Positions 53,244 through 61,325 of a stretch of DNA of 64,000 nucleotides are shown piece after piece. Each line of letters starts with the position of its first letter. Position 1 is the first letter of the stretch. Origin of the DNA: Sphingomonas echinoides ATCC 14820 (GTDB taxonomy: Bacteria > Pseudomonadota > Alphaproteobacteria > Sphingomonadales > Sphingomonadaceae). The translations under genes were made by a program, and so were the position numbers. The stretch is from contig NZ_JH584235.1 in the NCBI RefSeq assembly GCF_000241465.1, positions 911,959 to 975,958 of the forward strand, given 5' to 3'. Below the pieces are notes generated by a model. It was not told where the DNA came from, did no database searches, and worked only from the letters and a program-made list of their open reading frames with translations.

Positions 53244-53705
53244 ATGTTGCTCCATGAACACAACGGAACCTGCAACCCGTGCAATATTGTGGATTATACC
53301 GCCATTAAAACCGTGCGCTCTTCCCGCGACAGCAGACTTGATGACATCGTATACATGGCGGTGTCGCTCCTTGACTGCAGCTTGGCGATGATTACCGACG
53401 CAAGCGAAGATAAGCACGTCCTTGCCTACGCCGCGCGTGGCGATAGCGATCAATCCTTTTCGATGAATGATACACCGCTGCAGTGGCTTGATCCGGTTGA
53501 CGCCGAGCGGGTGGGGCTTCTGTTCTACTGCGGCTTCCCGTTACGCACCGCTGCGGGGGATAATATTGGCCATCTTGGCGTCTACGATGCCGCCCACCGC
53601 AAGATCGGGCAGATGGAGCTAGACATGATGCTGCGACTGTCTCGTATTGCCGCGGCACTTTTAGAAGGCGTTGGCGGCCCCCTAACAGCTGACCTTGTCG
53701 ATTAG
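53244..53705 (+). CDS. GAF-like domain protein
   Basis: 153 residues from ATG 53244 (GTG 53232 and TTG 53214 are upstream alternatives). The core reads DDIVYMAVSLLDCSLAMITDASEDKHVLAYAARG, then VGLLFYCGFPLRTAAGDNIGHLGVYDAA and ELDMMLRLSRIAAALLEG. This order of strands and helices resembles a small GAF sensor, like those that bind cyclic nucleotides or haem. No output domain is attached. The DNA is somewhat AT-richer than its neighbours. It overlaps the 3' end of the next gene by 24 bp. Confidence 0.7.
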   Translation: MLLHEHNGTCNPCNIVDYTAIKTVRSSRDSRLDDIVYMAVSLLDCSLAMITDASEDKHVLAYAARGDSDQSFSMNDTPLQWLDPVDAERVGLLFYCGFPLRTAAGDNIGHLGVYDAAHRKIGQMELDMMLRLSRIAAALLEGVGGPLTADLVD

Positions 53706-53978
53706 ACCCAGCAAGTGTTGCCCCCGCCGCGTAATCAACGCCCCGATCACGCGCGGCTCGGGATCTGCACCGAGCACCATGGCATCGTAAGAGATAAAGC
53801 CGTGGTCGTTTAGATACTGGATCGTATGCACGAAATCGCGATCCGTCGCGCTGCCCGCTAAAAAGGGCAGCGCACCCGGCAGCAGCATCGCGGAATCCGG
53901 CCACCGGTCGGTCAGCGCACTCAGCACCTCTCGCGCCAGCGGCGCAGCATCATGAATCGATGTCAGGCCTTCGGTCAT
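53682..53978 (-). CDS. Small protein of unknown function with CtrA box upstream
   Basis: 98 residues from ATG 53978. Helix-rich, with LAREVLSALTDRWPDSAMLLPG followed by DRDFVHTIQYLNDHGFISYDAMVLG and a strand-turn RVIGALITRRGQHLLGLID, which looks like a small winged-helix fold. I do not recognise it. A perfect CtrA box at 54049-54064 lies 70 bp upstream of its start, so it may be in the CtrA regulon. It is tail-to-tail with the GAF-like gene. Confidence 0.6.
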   Translation of the reverse strand: MTEGLTSIHDAAPLAREVLSALTDRWPDSAMLLPGALPFLAGSATDRDFVHTIQYLNDHGFISYDAMVLGADPEPRVIGALITRRGQHLLGLIDKVSC

Positions 53979-54048
53979 ACCACGAACCCTAAGCGGCGTT
54001 CGTCCGCATTAACGAACGTTAAGGTTCGGTGAAAATGCTCGGTAAAGG

Positions 54049-54064
54049 TTAAAAAAGAGTTAAC
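54049..54064 (-). promoter_or_regulatory. CtrA box (TTAA-N7-TTAAC) upstream of the 98-residue gene
   Basis: An exact match to the CtrA consensus, the same as before ctrA itself. Nearby TTAACG-AA-CGTTAA (54009-54022) gives a further TTAA pair at spacing six. Position is 70 bp from the small gene's start; the dsbD-type gene on the same strand ends 116 bp to the right, so it is not a target. Confidence 0.6.
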
Positions 54065-54180
54065 TGGGCCGGACACTTGCTAACCTACATCTACAAACCG
54101 ATAAATACGGTATAGTAATGCAAATCGAAGTTCTGAATGATAGGCAAAAAACGACCATGTTTGCTGCGGCTTATGCCGCA

Positions 54181-56247
54181 CTACTTTGCTGGTAGACTTG
54201 CAAGCAGAGCAGGAGACAAAACTTGCGGAAGCACCATCGGCTGGTCGATTCCCGGCCTGTAATAAAGGTATAACGGCACGCCCGCCCGGTTGTGGGCTTC
54301 GATAAAGCGCCCCATCACCGGATCGCCGTTGGTCCAATCACCAATGAGCACCGCGACATTGTGCGCGGCGAAAGCGGCGCGGGTAGCGTCGGTTTCGATT
54401 GCCGCTTTCTCATTGACCTTGCACGTGAGGCACCAGTCGGCGGTGAAATAAACGAAAACAGGCCGCCCGGCCTTGCGCAAACCGTCCAGTCGGGCCTCGC
54501 TAAACGGCTCGGCACCCCCCGGCTGCGCCGCAGTATTGGCGGCCCGGTCCGGATGGCGTCCGCTGACCGACCAGGCCCCCACGATAGCGACGCCAAGCAG
54601 GAGCAGTGTCATCACGACACCAAAGCCCAGCCCCGCGCGCTGGCGCTGCCCCGCCACCCACAACACGATCGCGAGGGCAAGCGTCACGACAAGCCCCAGC
54701 GCAAGGGCATCGACCCCCGCCTCTTTGCCCAAGACCCAGGCCAGCGCGATGGCGGTGAGCCACATCGGCACCGACAGAATACGCCGGAAGGTCTCCATCC
54801 ACATCCCCGGCTTGGGCAAGCGCTTGCGCAGCGCCGGCACAAAGCCAAGCGCGAGGAACGGCAAGGCAAGCCCGAGCCCAAGCCCGGCGAACACCGCCAA
54901 AGCGGCCGGCCATGGCAGAACCAGCGCCGCACCCAATGCTGCGCCCATGAAGGGACCGGTGCACGGCGTCGCAATGAAGGCAGCCAGCGCGCCAGTGGCG
55001 AAGGCACCGCCTGCCCCACCGCTGCGGTTGACGAACGCTGGCGTGGGAATTTCGAACAAACCGCCCAAATTGAGCGACAACGCCACGGTCAGCAGCAACA
55101 GCAGCACGATCGCGCGCGGATCCTGCAACTGGAACGCCCAGCCCACCGCGGTACCGCCTGCGCGCAAGGCCAGGATCGCCGCGCCCAAACCAACGCAGAC
55201 CGCAACCACGCCGCCGGTATAGGCCAAGGCCTCATGCCGTGCCGCGCGCTCGTCGAGATGCCCCCGCGCCAGGCTCAGCGCCTTTAGGCTCAGGATCGGA
55301 AAGACGCACGGCATGATGTTGAGGATCAAGCCGCCCAACATTGCCCCGGCAAAGGCAATCGCTGTCGCCAACCACACGTTATTCGCCGGGGCGGAGGCGG
55401 TGGAGGCAACCGACGCAACGCTGCCCGCCGCTGCCGTGACCAACAGCCCCTGTTGCGCACCGATCTGCAACACGCCCTTCAGCGATGTGGCACCCGCTGC
55501 GGCGGTCGCCTTGGTTTCCACCACCAGCCGGTCCCCGTCGCGCACCACGCTCTGCGGTTTGGCATAGTCGATCATCCCCGGTGTAATCGGGTAAAAATAG
55601 GCGTCCTTCGCGACAGCCGCTCCCGCCGGATATGGGATGGCGATGCGTATGCTGCCCCCGGCAATCTGAAAAACACTCTTCGCATTGAGCGGCCGCGGGA
55701 CGGCGCGGTGCCACGCATCGAACTGCGCCTGCGCTTGCGCCGAGGTCACCCCGTCGCCCACCGTCAGGGTGATTGCCAAATCCGCCGTCTCGGGGACGCA
55801 GACCGTGGCCGAGCACACCAGATAATTGACGTGCAGCTTGACCGGCAGGGCCGTCCCCTGCGCCAGTCCGGCGGGCACGCTCAGCGTGACCAGCGGTGCA
55901 TAGGGTTTGTCGAACACATAGTTCATCAAATCGGCGACCACGAGCCGTCCGGGCACGGGATAGCTTGGGTCGCTAACGGTCACACCCTTGGGCAACGTCC
56001 ACTCAAATTTGGCGGGAAAGCCTGCGTCGCCGGGATTCTCCCAATAGCCGTGCCACCCTGGTTGCGGGACCGTGGCCAGCGCGAGCGTCACGCTCGACCC
56101 AGTAGCCGGATGCTCGGTCTCGGCCACCAGCGTCATTGTGAGATGCCGACCCACCACGCCGGAATCGGGGGCGGCAGGCTCGGCCTGCGCCGCGCCCATC
56201 CCCAACACCGCTACCACCGTCACCATCGCGTAATGAAACCAGCGCAT
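54181..56247 (-). CDS. Protein-disulfide reductase, DsbD/ScsB family
   Basis: 688 residues. Signal peptide (MRWFHYAMVTVVAVLGMGAAQA), a periplasmic beta-rich domain to about 280 with LVCSATVCVPE, then eight membrane helices carrying the paired Cys sites MPCVFPILSLKAL and TPCTGPFMG, and a C-terminal thioredoxin domain with DWCLTCKVNE. It carries electrons from cytoplasmic thioredoxin to the periplasm. The N-terminal domain is larger than in E. coli DsbD and fits ScsB-like proteins, which protect against copper. It is divergent from the alkaline phosphatase gene. Confidence 0.92.
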   Translation of the reverse strand: MRWFHYAMVTVVAVLGMGAAQAEPAAPDSGVVGRHLTMTLVAETEHPATGSSVTLALATVPQPGWHGYWENPGDAGFPAKFEWTLPKGVTVSDPSYPVPGRLVVADLMNYVFDKPYAPLVTLSVPAGLAQGTALPVKLHVNYLVCSATVCVPETADLAITLTVGDGVTSAQAQAQFDAWHRAVPRPLNAKSVFQIAGGSIRIAIPYPAGAAVAKDAYFYPITPGMIDYAKPQSVVRDGDRLVVETKATAAAGATSLKGVLQIGAQQGLLVTAAAGSVASVASTASAPANNVWLATAIAFAGAMLGGLILNIMPCVFPILSLKALSLARGHLDERAARHEALAYTGGVVAVCVGLGAAILALRAGGTAVGWAFQLQDPRAIVLLLLLTVALSLNLGGLFEIPTPAFVNRSGGAGGAFATGALAAFIATPCTGPFMGAALGAALVLPWPAALAVFAGLGLGLALPFLALGFVPALRKRLPKPGMWMETFRRILSVPMWLTAIALAWVLGKEAGVDALALGLVVTLALAIVLWVAGQRQRAGLGFGVVMTLLLLGVAIVGAWSVSGRHPDRAANTAAQPGGAEPFSEARLDGLRKAGRPVFVYFTADWCLTCKVNEKAAIETDATRAAFAAHNVAVLIGDWTNGDPVMGRFIEAHNRAGVPLYLYYRPGIDQPMVLPQVLSPALLASLPAK

Positions 56248-56322
56248 CGACCATCCTTGAAGCCCGCGCCTACCAACGCCATAGCGGCGCGCGCGGTCAA
56301 GCTGTCGATAGCGGAGATTATC

Positions 56323-57969
56323 ATGAAACGGTTCGTATCAAGTCTTGCCCTGTCGATAGCGCTGCTTAGCGCACCAGTCGTGGCGAAGGAGGCACCCCCT
56401 GCCCCGGCCGCTGCAGCCACAGCGCCCAAATTGATCGTTGTGATCTCGGTCGATCAGTTTTCGGCCGATCTGTTCGGAGAATATCGCAAATCCTTCACCG
56501 GAGGCTTCGCCCGGCTGCAACAAGGCGGCGTTTTCCCGAGCGGCTATCAAAGCCATGCCGCGACCGAAACCTGTCCGGGCCATTCGACGATCCTCACCGG
56601 TTTTCGTCCCGAACATACCGGCATCATCGCCAATAACTGGATCGACCTGTCGGTCGCGCGGACCGACAAGCAAGTCTATTGCGCCGAAGACGAGACGGTG
56701 CCCGGTTCGACCTCGGCCAATTACACCGTGTCCGACAAGCACCTTCTCGTCCCCACGCTGGGCGAGCGGATGAAAGCGGCCAACCCCGCCGTGCGCGTCG
56801 TGTCGGTCGCAGGCAAGGACCGCGCGGCGGTGATGATGGGCGGCCACAATGTCGATGAGCTCTGGTGGTGGAACGGCAAGGCGTTTGTCAGCTATGCCGG
56901 TCGCGCCACGCCCGCCGTCGTGGCGCGCGCCAATGCCGCCACCGCCGCCAATATCGCCCAGCCGCAAGCCGCGCTGGAGGTTCCCGAAGTGTGCAAGGCG
57001 CATGACCGCGCCATCCCGCTTGGTGCGGGCAAGACCGTCGGGGCGGGGCATTTCGAGCGCGCCGCCGGCAGCGCCAGCGCTTTCCGCGCCTCGCCTGCCT
57101 TTGATGGCGCAATCGTCGCGTTGGCGGCGGGCCTGGTGCAGGACATGAAGCTCGGCCAAGGCCCGACCACCGACATCATCGATGTCGGTGCCTCCGCCAC
57201 CGATTATATCGGCCACACCTATGGCACCGAAGGCGCCGAGATGTGCATCCAGCTCCAGCAACTCGACGCCACGCTGGGTTCGTTCTTCAGCGTGCTCGAT
57301 GCGACCGGCGTGGATTACGAAGTCGTGCTGACCGCAGACCATGGCGGCAACGACATCCCCGAGCGCGAAGTCGATGCCGGTCTGCCCAACGCTGGGCGCG
57401 CCACCGTCGCGCTTGCCCCGGCGGTCGTCGGCAAGGAGATTGCCACGAAACTCGGCATCGCCAAGCCGGTGCTGTTCGGCGACATCCCCAATGGCGATGT
57501 CTATATCGCCCAGGACATCACACCGGCCCAGCGCAAAGCCGTGCAGGCCGCCGCAATCACCTATTACAAGGCCAATCCTCAGGTCGCCGAGGTCTTCACG
57601 CAGGCACAGATCCTCGCCACGCCCAGCCCCAAGGGTCCGCCCGAAAAATGGACGCTGCTGGAGCGTGCCCGTGCGTCGTACAAGGTCGGCCGCTCCGGCG
57701 AATTGCTCGTCTTCCTCAAACCGCGTATCACCCCGATCCCCGATCCGACCAAAGGCTATGTCGCGACCCATGGCAGCCCCTATGATTACGATCGCCGCGT
57801 GCCGATCCTGTTCTGGCGCAAGGGCATGACCGGCTTTGAGCAGCCGACGGGAATCGAGACGGTCGACATCATGCCGACGCTTGCACACCAGATCGGCCTG
57901 AAGCTGACGGGTCCGAAAATCGACGGCAAATGCCTCAATCTGGCGGCAGGCGGGGTGCCCTGCCGCTGA
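56323..57969 (+). CDS. Alkaline phosphatase, PhoK/PafA-like (type I phosphodiesterase superfamily)
   Basis: 548 residues from ATG 56323 with GGAG upstream. Signal peptide (MKRFVSSLALSIALLSAPVVA), metal ligand Asp44 in SVDQFSADLF, nucleophile Thr83 in ATETCPGHST, further ligands in ATDYIGHTYG and TADHGGNDIPE, and a last His in VATHGSPYDYDRRVP. This is the arrangement of the Sphingomonas alkaline phosphatases. It releases phosphate from organic esters in the periplasm. It is coupled to the next gene by a one-base overlap. Confidence 0.93.
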   Translation: MKRFVSSLALSIALLSAPVVAKEAPPAPAAAATAPKLIVVISVDQFSADLFGEYRKSFTGGFARLQQGGVFPSGYQSHAATETCPGHSTILTGFRPEHTGIIANNWIDLSVARTDKQVYCAEDETVPGSTSANYTVSDKHLLVPTLGERMKAANPAVRVVSVAGKDRAAVMMGGHNVDELWWWNGKAFVSYAGRATPAVVARANAATAANIAQPQAALEVPEVCKAHDRAIPLGAGKTVGAGHFERAAGSASAFRASPAFDGAIVALAAGLVQDMKLGQGPTTDIIDVGASATDYIGHTYGTEGAEMCIQLQQLDATLGSFFSVLDATGVDYEVVLTADHGGNDIPEREVDAGLPNAGRATVALAPAVVGKEIATKLGIAKPVLFGDIPNGDVYIAQDITPAQRKAVQAAAITYYKANPQVAEVFTQAQILATPSPKGPPEKWTLLERARASYKVGRSGELLVFLKPRITPIPDPTKGYVATHGSPYDYDRRVPILFWRKGMTGFEQPTGIETVDIMPTLAHQIGLKLTGPKIDGKCLNLAAGGVPCR

Positions 57970-58952
57970 TGGACACGCGCACGGCCGAGCTGGCGAAGAT
58001 CCGCGACCTGGATCGCTATTGGGCGGAAGCAACCTTTCGTGCGCCCAAGCGCCTTCCCTGGATGCAAACGCGGATCTTGCTCGACTCGCTCGGCCTCGGC
58101 CTCGAACAGACCGTCAGCTACCTTGGCCGCCAGCCCGATTACCAGACCTTTCTGGCGTGGGTCCTGGCGACGGCGGGACCACCCGCTGCCGATCGGATCG
58201 CGCGCTATCATGCCTGGCTCGACGCCGCTCAGTCGCCCCCCGCGACGGCAGAGCGGCTGGCCGCAATCGCGGCCGCCCCCGATGTGCTGGACGCGGACGA
58301 TCTCGCACAGTGGGATGCGCTCGGCTTCGTGATCCTGCGCGGCGCGCTGTCCCCGGACGAGGCCAAGGCATGCGAAGACCTGTTATGGCAGCAAGTCGGC
58401 GGAACGCCCGATGACCCGGCCACCTGGTACACGCGCCGCCCCAACGGCATCATGGTGCAATATTTCCAGCATCCCGCGCTCGACGTCGCGCGCACCGCGC
58501 CGCGCGTCCACAAGGCTTTCGCCCAGCTCTGGGGGACCGCCGATTTGTGGATGACGGTCGACCGGATGAGCTTCAACCCGCCCGAGCGCCCCGGCTACAC
58601 CTTTCCCGGCCCGCATCTGCACTGGGATGTCAGCCTCGCCCAGCCGATCCCGTTTGCGACGCAGGGTATTCTCTATTTGACCGACACGCGCGCCGATCAG
58701 GGCGCATTGCAGCTCGTGCCGGGCTTCCACCATCGCTTGCCCGATTGGCTCGATGCGCTGGGCGACGCCGATCCGCGCCGGGTCGATCTTAGTGCTGAGG
58801 CCATCACCATCCCCGCCGCTGCGGGCGATTTGATCATCTGGCGACAGGATCTGCCGCACGGTGCCAGCCCCAATGCCAGCGATCGCCCGCGCATGGCGCA
58901 CTATGTCAACATGTACGCGCCGACCCTCACCGCGCACTCGGTCTGGCGTTAG
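57969..58952 (+). CDS. Phytanoyl-CoA dioxygenase family protein
   Basis: 327 residues; its ATG shares the last base of the phosphatase stop. The Fe(II)/2-oxoglutarate oxygenase signs are PHLHWDVS (HxD) and DLPHGASPNASDRPR (distal His and the 2-oxoglutarate Arg). The N-terminal 100 residues form a helical region not typical of PhyH. The substrate is unknown. Its co-translation with a secreted phosphatase is curious and suggests a phosphonate or phosphoester context, which is inference. Confidence 0.87.
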   Translation: MDTRTAELAKIRDLDRYWAEATFRAPKRLPWMQTRILLDSLGLGLEQTVSYLGRQPDYQTFLAWVLATAGPPAADRIARYHAWLDAAQSPPATAERLAAIAAAPDVLDADDLAQWDALGFVILRGALSPDEAKACEDLLWQQVGGTPDDPATWYTRRPNGIMVQYFQHPALDVARTAPRVHKAFAQLWGTADLWMTVDRMSFNPPERPGYTFPGPHLHWDVSLAQPIPFATQGILYLTDTRADQGALQLVPGFHHRLPDWLDALGDADPRRVDLSAEAITIPAAAGDLIIWRQDLPHGASPNASDRPRMAHYVNMYAPTLTAHSVWR

Positions 58953-59881
58953 CGCACCTCGTACAGGCGGATCCCCGCCCCCAGCCGGTTCGCCCCCACC
59001 GCAAGCTGTTCGCCGCTCATATTGGCGACGAAAGCGGGGTTGGTCGGGGCGTTGGGCGCAAGGCTCGCGTCATTGCCCTCCACGCGCAGCCCTGCCGACG
59101 AGTAGGTCCTGGCCTCGGCCGACACCACGATCAGCCCCGAATGGTTTTCCTTATTCGGCCCTTGCACGAAAGTGTTGCGGGTGATCAGCCCGGTCGCGCC
59201 CTCGGGCAGGTCGATCATGTAATTGGTCTTGCGCCCCTGCGTATCGTCGAAGCTGTTGTCGGCGATGGTCACCTTGGGCACGCGCAACTTGACGTAATGC
59301 CCGCCCGTGCCGCGCTCGAAGCGCGAATTGGTCACCACCACCGATCCGCGATTGGCGAGATAGATGCTGTGCGAACAGCTCGGGCTTTCATCGCACTGGC
59401 CAAGCCCGGCAAAGGTCGAATGGTCGATCGAGATCTTCTGCGCGACCGGCTCTCCGCCGAGAATCCCCTCCTGGCTGTCGAGGAACATCGCGTTGCGCAC
59501 CACCAGATCGCCCATTTCGGTGCGGATGCCAGCCCCATTGCCATCTGCGACGCGCATCTTGCGGAACACGATGCCATCGACGGTCGAGCCCTGCCCGCGC
59601 AGCACGAACGCCGCCTTGCCTTCGCAGGTCGTGCCCTCGAAGATCGCAGTCCCCGGCGTCACCGCCTTGAAGGTGATATGCCCACCCGCCTGCACGGTGC
59701 ATTGGTGATAGACCCCCGGCGCGATCAGGATCGTCGCCGTCCCCATCCGCACCGATTGCACCGCTTCGTCGATCGTCTGGAAGGCCTGCCCCGTCTCGGC
59801 GATGGTAAAAGGCGCGCGCGGCTGCTGCGCGGCGGCGGGGGCCGCAAGGGCGATGGCGACGAGCGGAAGAATGCGGCGCAT
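58949..59881 (-). CDS. Exported right-handed beta-helix repeat protein
   Basis: 310 residues with a signal peptide (MRRILPLVAIALAAPAAAQ). The rest is successive beta-helix turns (GNGAGIRTEMGDLVVRNAMF, DHSTFAGLGQ, YLANRGSVVVTNSRF) like pectate-lyase-fold proteins. No catalytic residues of a known lyase are evident, so it may bind or act on polysaccharide. It ends against the dioxygenase gene with a 4-bp overlap and is divergent from the P450. Confidence 0.85.
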   Translation of the reverse strand: MRRILPLVAIALAAPAAAQQPRAPFTIAETGQAFQTIDEAVQSVRMGTATILIAPGVYHQCTVQAGGHITFKAVTPGTAIFEGTTCEGKAAFVLRGQGSTVDGIVFRKMRVADGNGAGIRTEMGDLVVRNAMFLDSQEGILGGEPVAQKISIDHSTFAGLGQCDESPSCSHSIYLANRGSVVVTNSRFERGTGGHYVKLRVPKVTIADNSFDDTQGRKTNYMIDLPEGATGLITRNTFVQGPNKENHSGLIVVSAEARTYSSAGLRVEGNDASLAPNAPTNPAFVANMSGEQLAVGANRLGAGIRLYEVR

Positions 59882-60019
59882 GAGGCAGGGCTCCTTTGCG
59901 CCAAGCGATGCCCGCCCGCCCGCCGTAGGGGAAGGTATATTGAGGGTTAACCAGCGAGCGCGGCGCGCTTTTCAAAGCCCACCTCGACGCCTATGGAGAC
60001 TGCGATTCGGGGAAACAGC

Positions 60020-61324
60020 ATGCTGACCGAGACCACCCAAGCGTTGCCACCACGCTACGTCTCCCCCGCTGGTCCGCCCTCGGCTTATGCGATGCTCACG
60101 CGGGCGCTGTCAGACCCGGCATCGGTCATCTCCGACGCGATCTATTCCGACTGGTCGCTGAAGCTGCCGGGGCCGCGCTCGCCCGTCGTGGTGTCGCACC
60201 CCGATGCGGTGCGGCAGGTGTTGCTCGACAAGGACGGCGCGTTCGGGCGCAACCGCCAGTTGCGCATGCTGATGCGCCGCGCCTGGGGAGAGGGCCTCGC
60301 CGCCGCCGAGGGTGAATCCTGGTCGCGCCAGCGCCAGGCCGCAGCGCCCGCGTTCAAACCGGCGGCGGTGCAGTCCGCCGTCCCGGCAATGGCGGCAGCG
60401 GCCGAGCGGGCCGCGGGCTCGTGGTCGACCGACGCGCCGATCGACTTGTCGGTCGCCTTGGCGCGGATCGTCACCGAGATCGTGATGACCACCTTGCTGA
60501 CCGGGCTGGACGATGCCGATCTCGACGCGATTGCCGCGGATGTCCCGCCCTTTATCCGTGCCGCCGCGCATTTCGGATTGCTCGACATACTGCCGATTCC
60601 GGATGCGTGGCTCGACCGGCTGCGCGGCATGGGACGCGGCGCGCCCGAGCAGCGCCTGCGCGCGGTCGCGGCGCGTCTCGCGGCGGCGCGCGCCACGCCG
60701 CCCGATCGCGTGCAGGATATCGCGGCGCTGATGCGCGGTGCCGGGCCGCTCGCCGACAATCTGCTCGGCTTCCTGCCCGCCGGGCTGGAGACGACCGCGC
60801 AGGCGGCGGCCTGGGGCCTGTATCTGCTGGCGCTCTACCCCGACTGGCAGGAAGCCCTGTATCGGGAAGCGCTCGCGGCCGACGCGCTCGACCCGGTCCT
60901 GCCGATCGGCCGCCAAGTCGTGCAGGAAACGCTGCGTCTCTATCCGCCAGCCCCCTTGCTGGTGCGCGCGGCTCTACGGCACGGCGATCTGCAGGGCCAC
61001 CGGCTCTACCCCGGGCAAGTCGTGATCCTGCCGGTGTTCGCGATCCATCGCCATCGCGAACTGTGGGATCGTCCCGATGCGTTCGACCCCGACCGCTTCG
61101 CGCCCGGTGCAGCTTATGATCGCGGAGCGTTCCTGCCCTTCGGGGCCGGGCCACGCCTGTGCATCGCGGCCGCCTTCGCGCAAACCGAGATCGCGGTGAT
61201 GATGGCGGTGCTGCTACGCCACTTCCGCTTCACGCTCGCCGCGCCCGAGCCCGTCATCAGCCTGAAGACGACCACCCATTCGCTGACGGGCCTGCACGTG
61301 ATCGCCACGCCCCGGCGCGGCTAG
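60020..61324 (+). CDS. Cytochrome P450
   Basis: 434 residues from ATG 60020 (GGGGAAAC upstream). The I-helix PAGLETTAQAAAWG, the K-helix ETLRLYPPAP, the PERF-like DAFDPDRFAPG, and the haem ligand Cys381 in FGAGPRLCIAAAFAQTE are in order. Soluble. No dedicated ferredoxin or reductase gene is nearby. The family and substrate are unknown, and it ends 1 bp before metH. Confidence 0.92.
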   Translation: MLTETTQALPPRYVSPAGPPSAYAMLTRALSDPASVISDAIYSDWSLKLPGPRSPVVVSHPDAVRQVLLDKDGAFGRNRQLRMLMRRAWGEGLAAAEGESWSRQRQAAAPAFKPAAVQSAVPAMAAAAERAAGSWSTDAPIDLSVALARIVTEIVMTTLLTGLDDADLDAIAADVPPFIRAAAHFGLLDILPIPDAWLDRLRGMGRGAPEQRLRAVAARLAAARATPPDRVQDIAALMRGAGPLADNLLGFLPAGLETTAQAAAWGLYLLALYPDWQEALYREALAADALDPVLPIGRQVVQETLRLYPPAPLLVRAALRHGDLQGHRLYPGQVVILPVFAIHRHRELWDRPDAFDPDRFAPGAAYDRGAFLPFGAGPRLCIAAAFAQTEIAVMMAVLLRHFRFTLAAPEPVISLKTTTHSLTGLHVIATPRRG

Positions 61325-61325
61325 A

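Noticed and set aside
55453..56322. In-frame extension upstream of the alkaline phosphatase
   Set aside because: The extension is antisense to dsbD and lacks motifs; a signal peptide and ribosome site begin at 56323.
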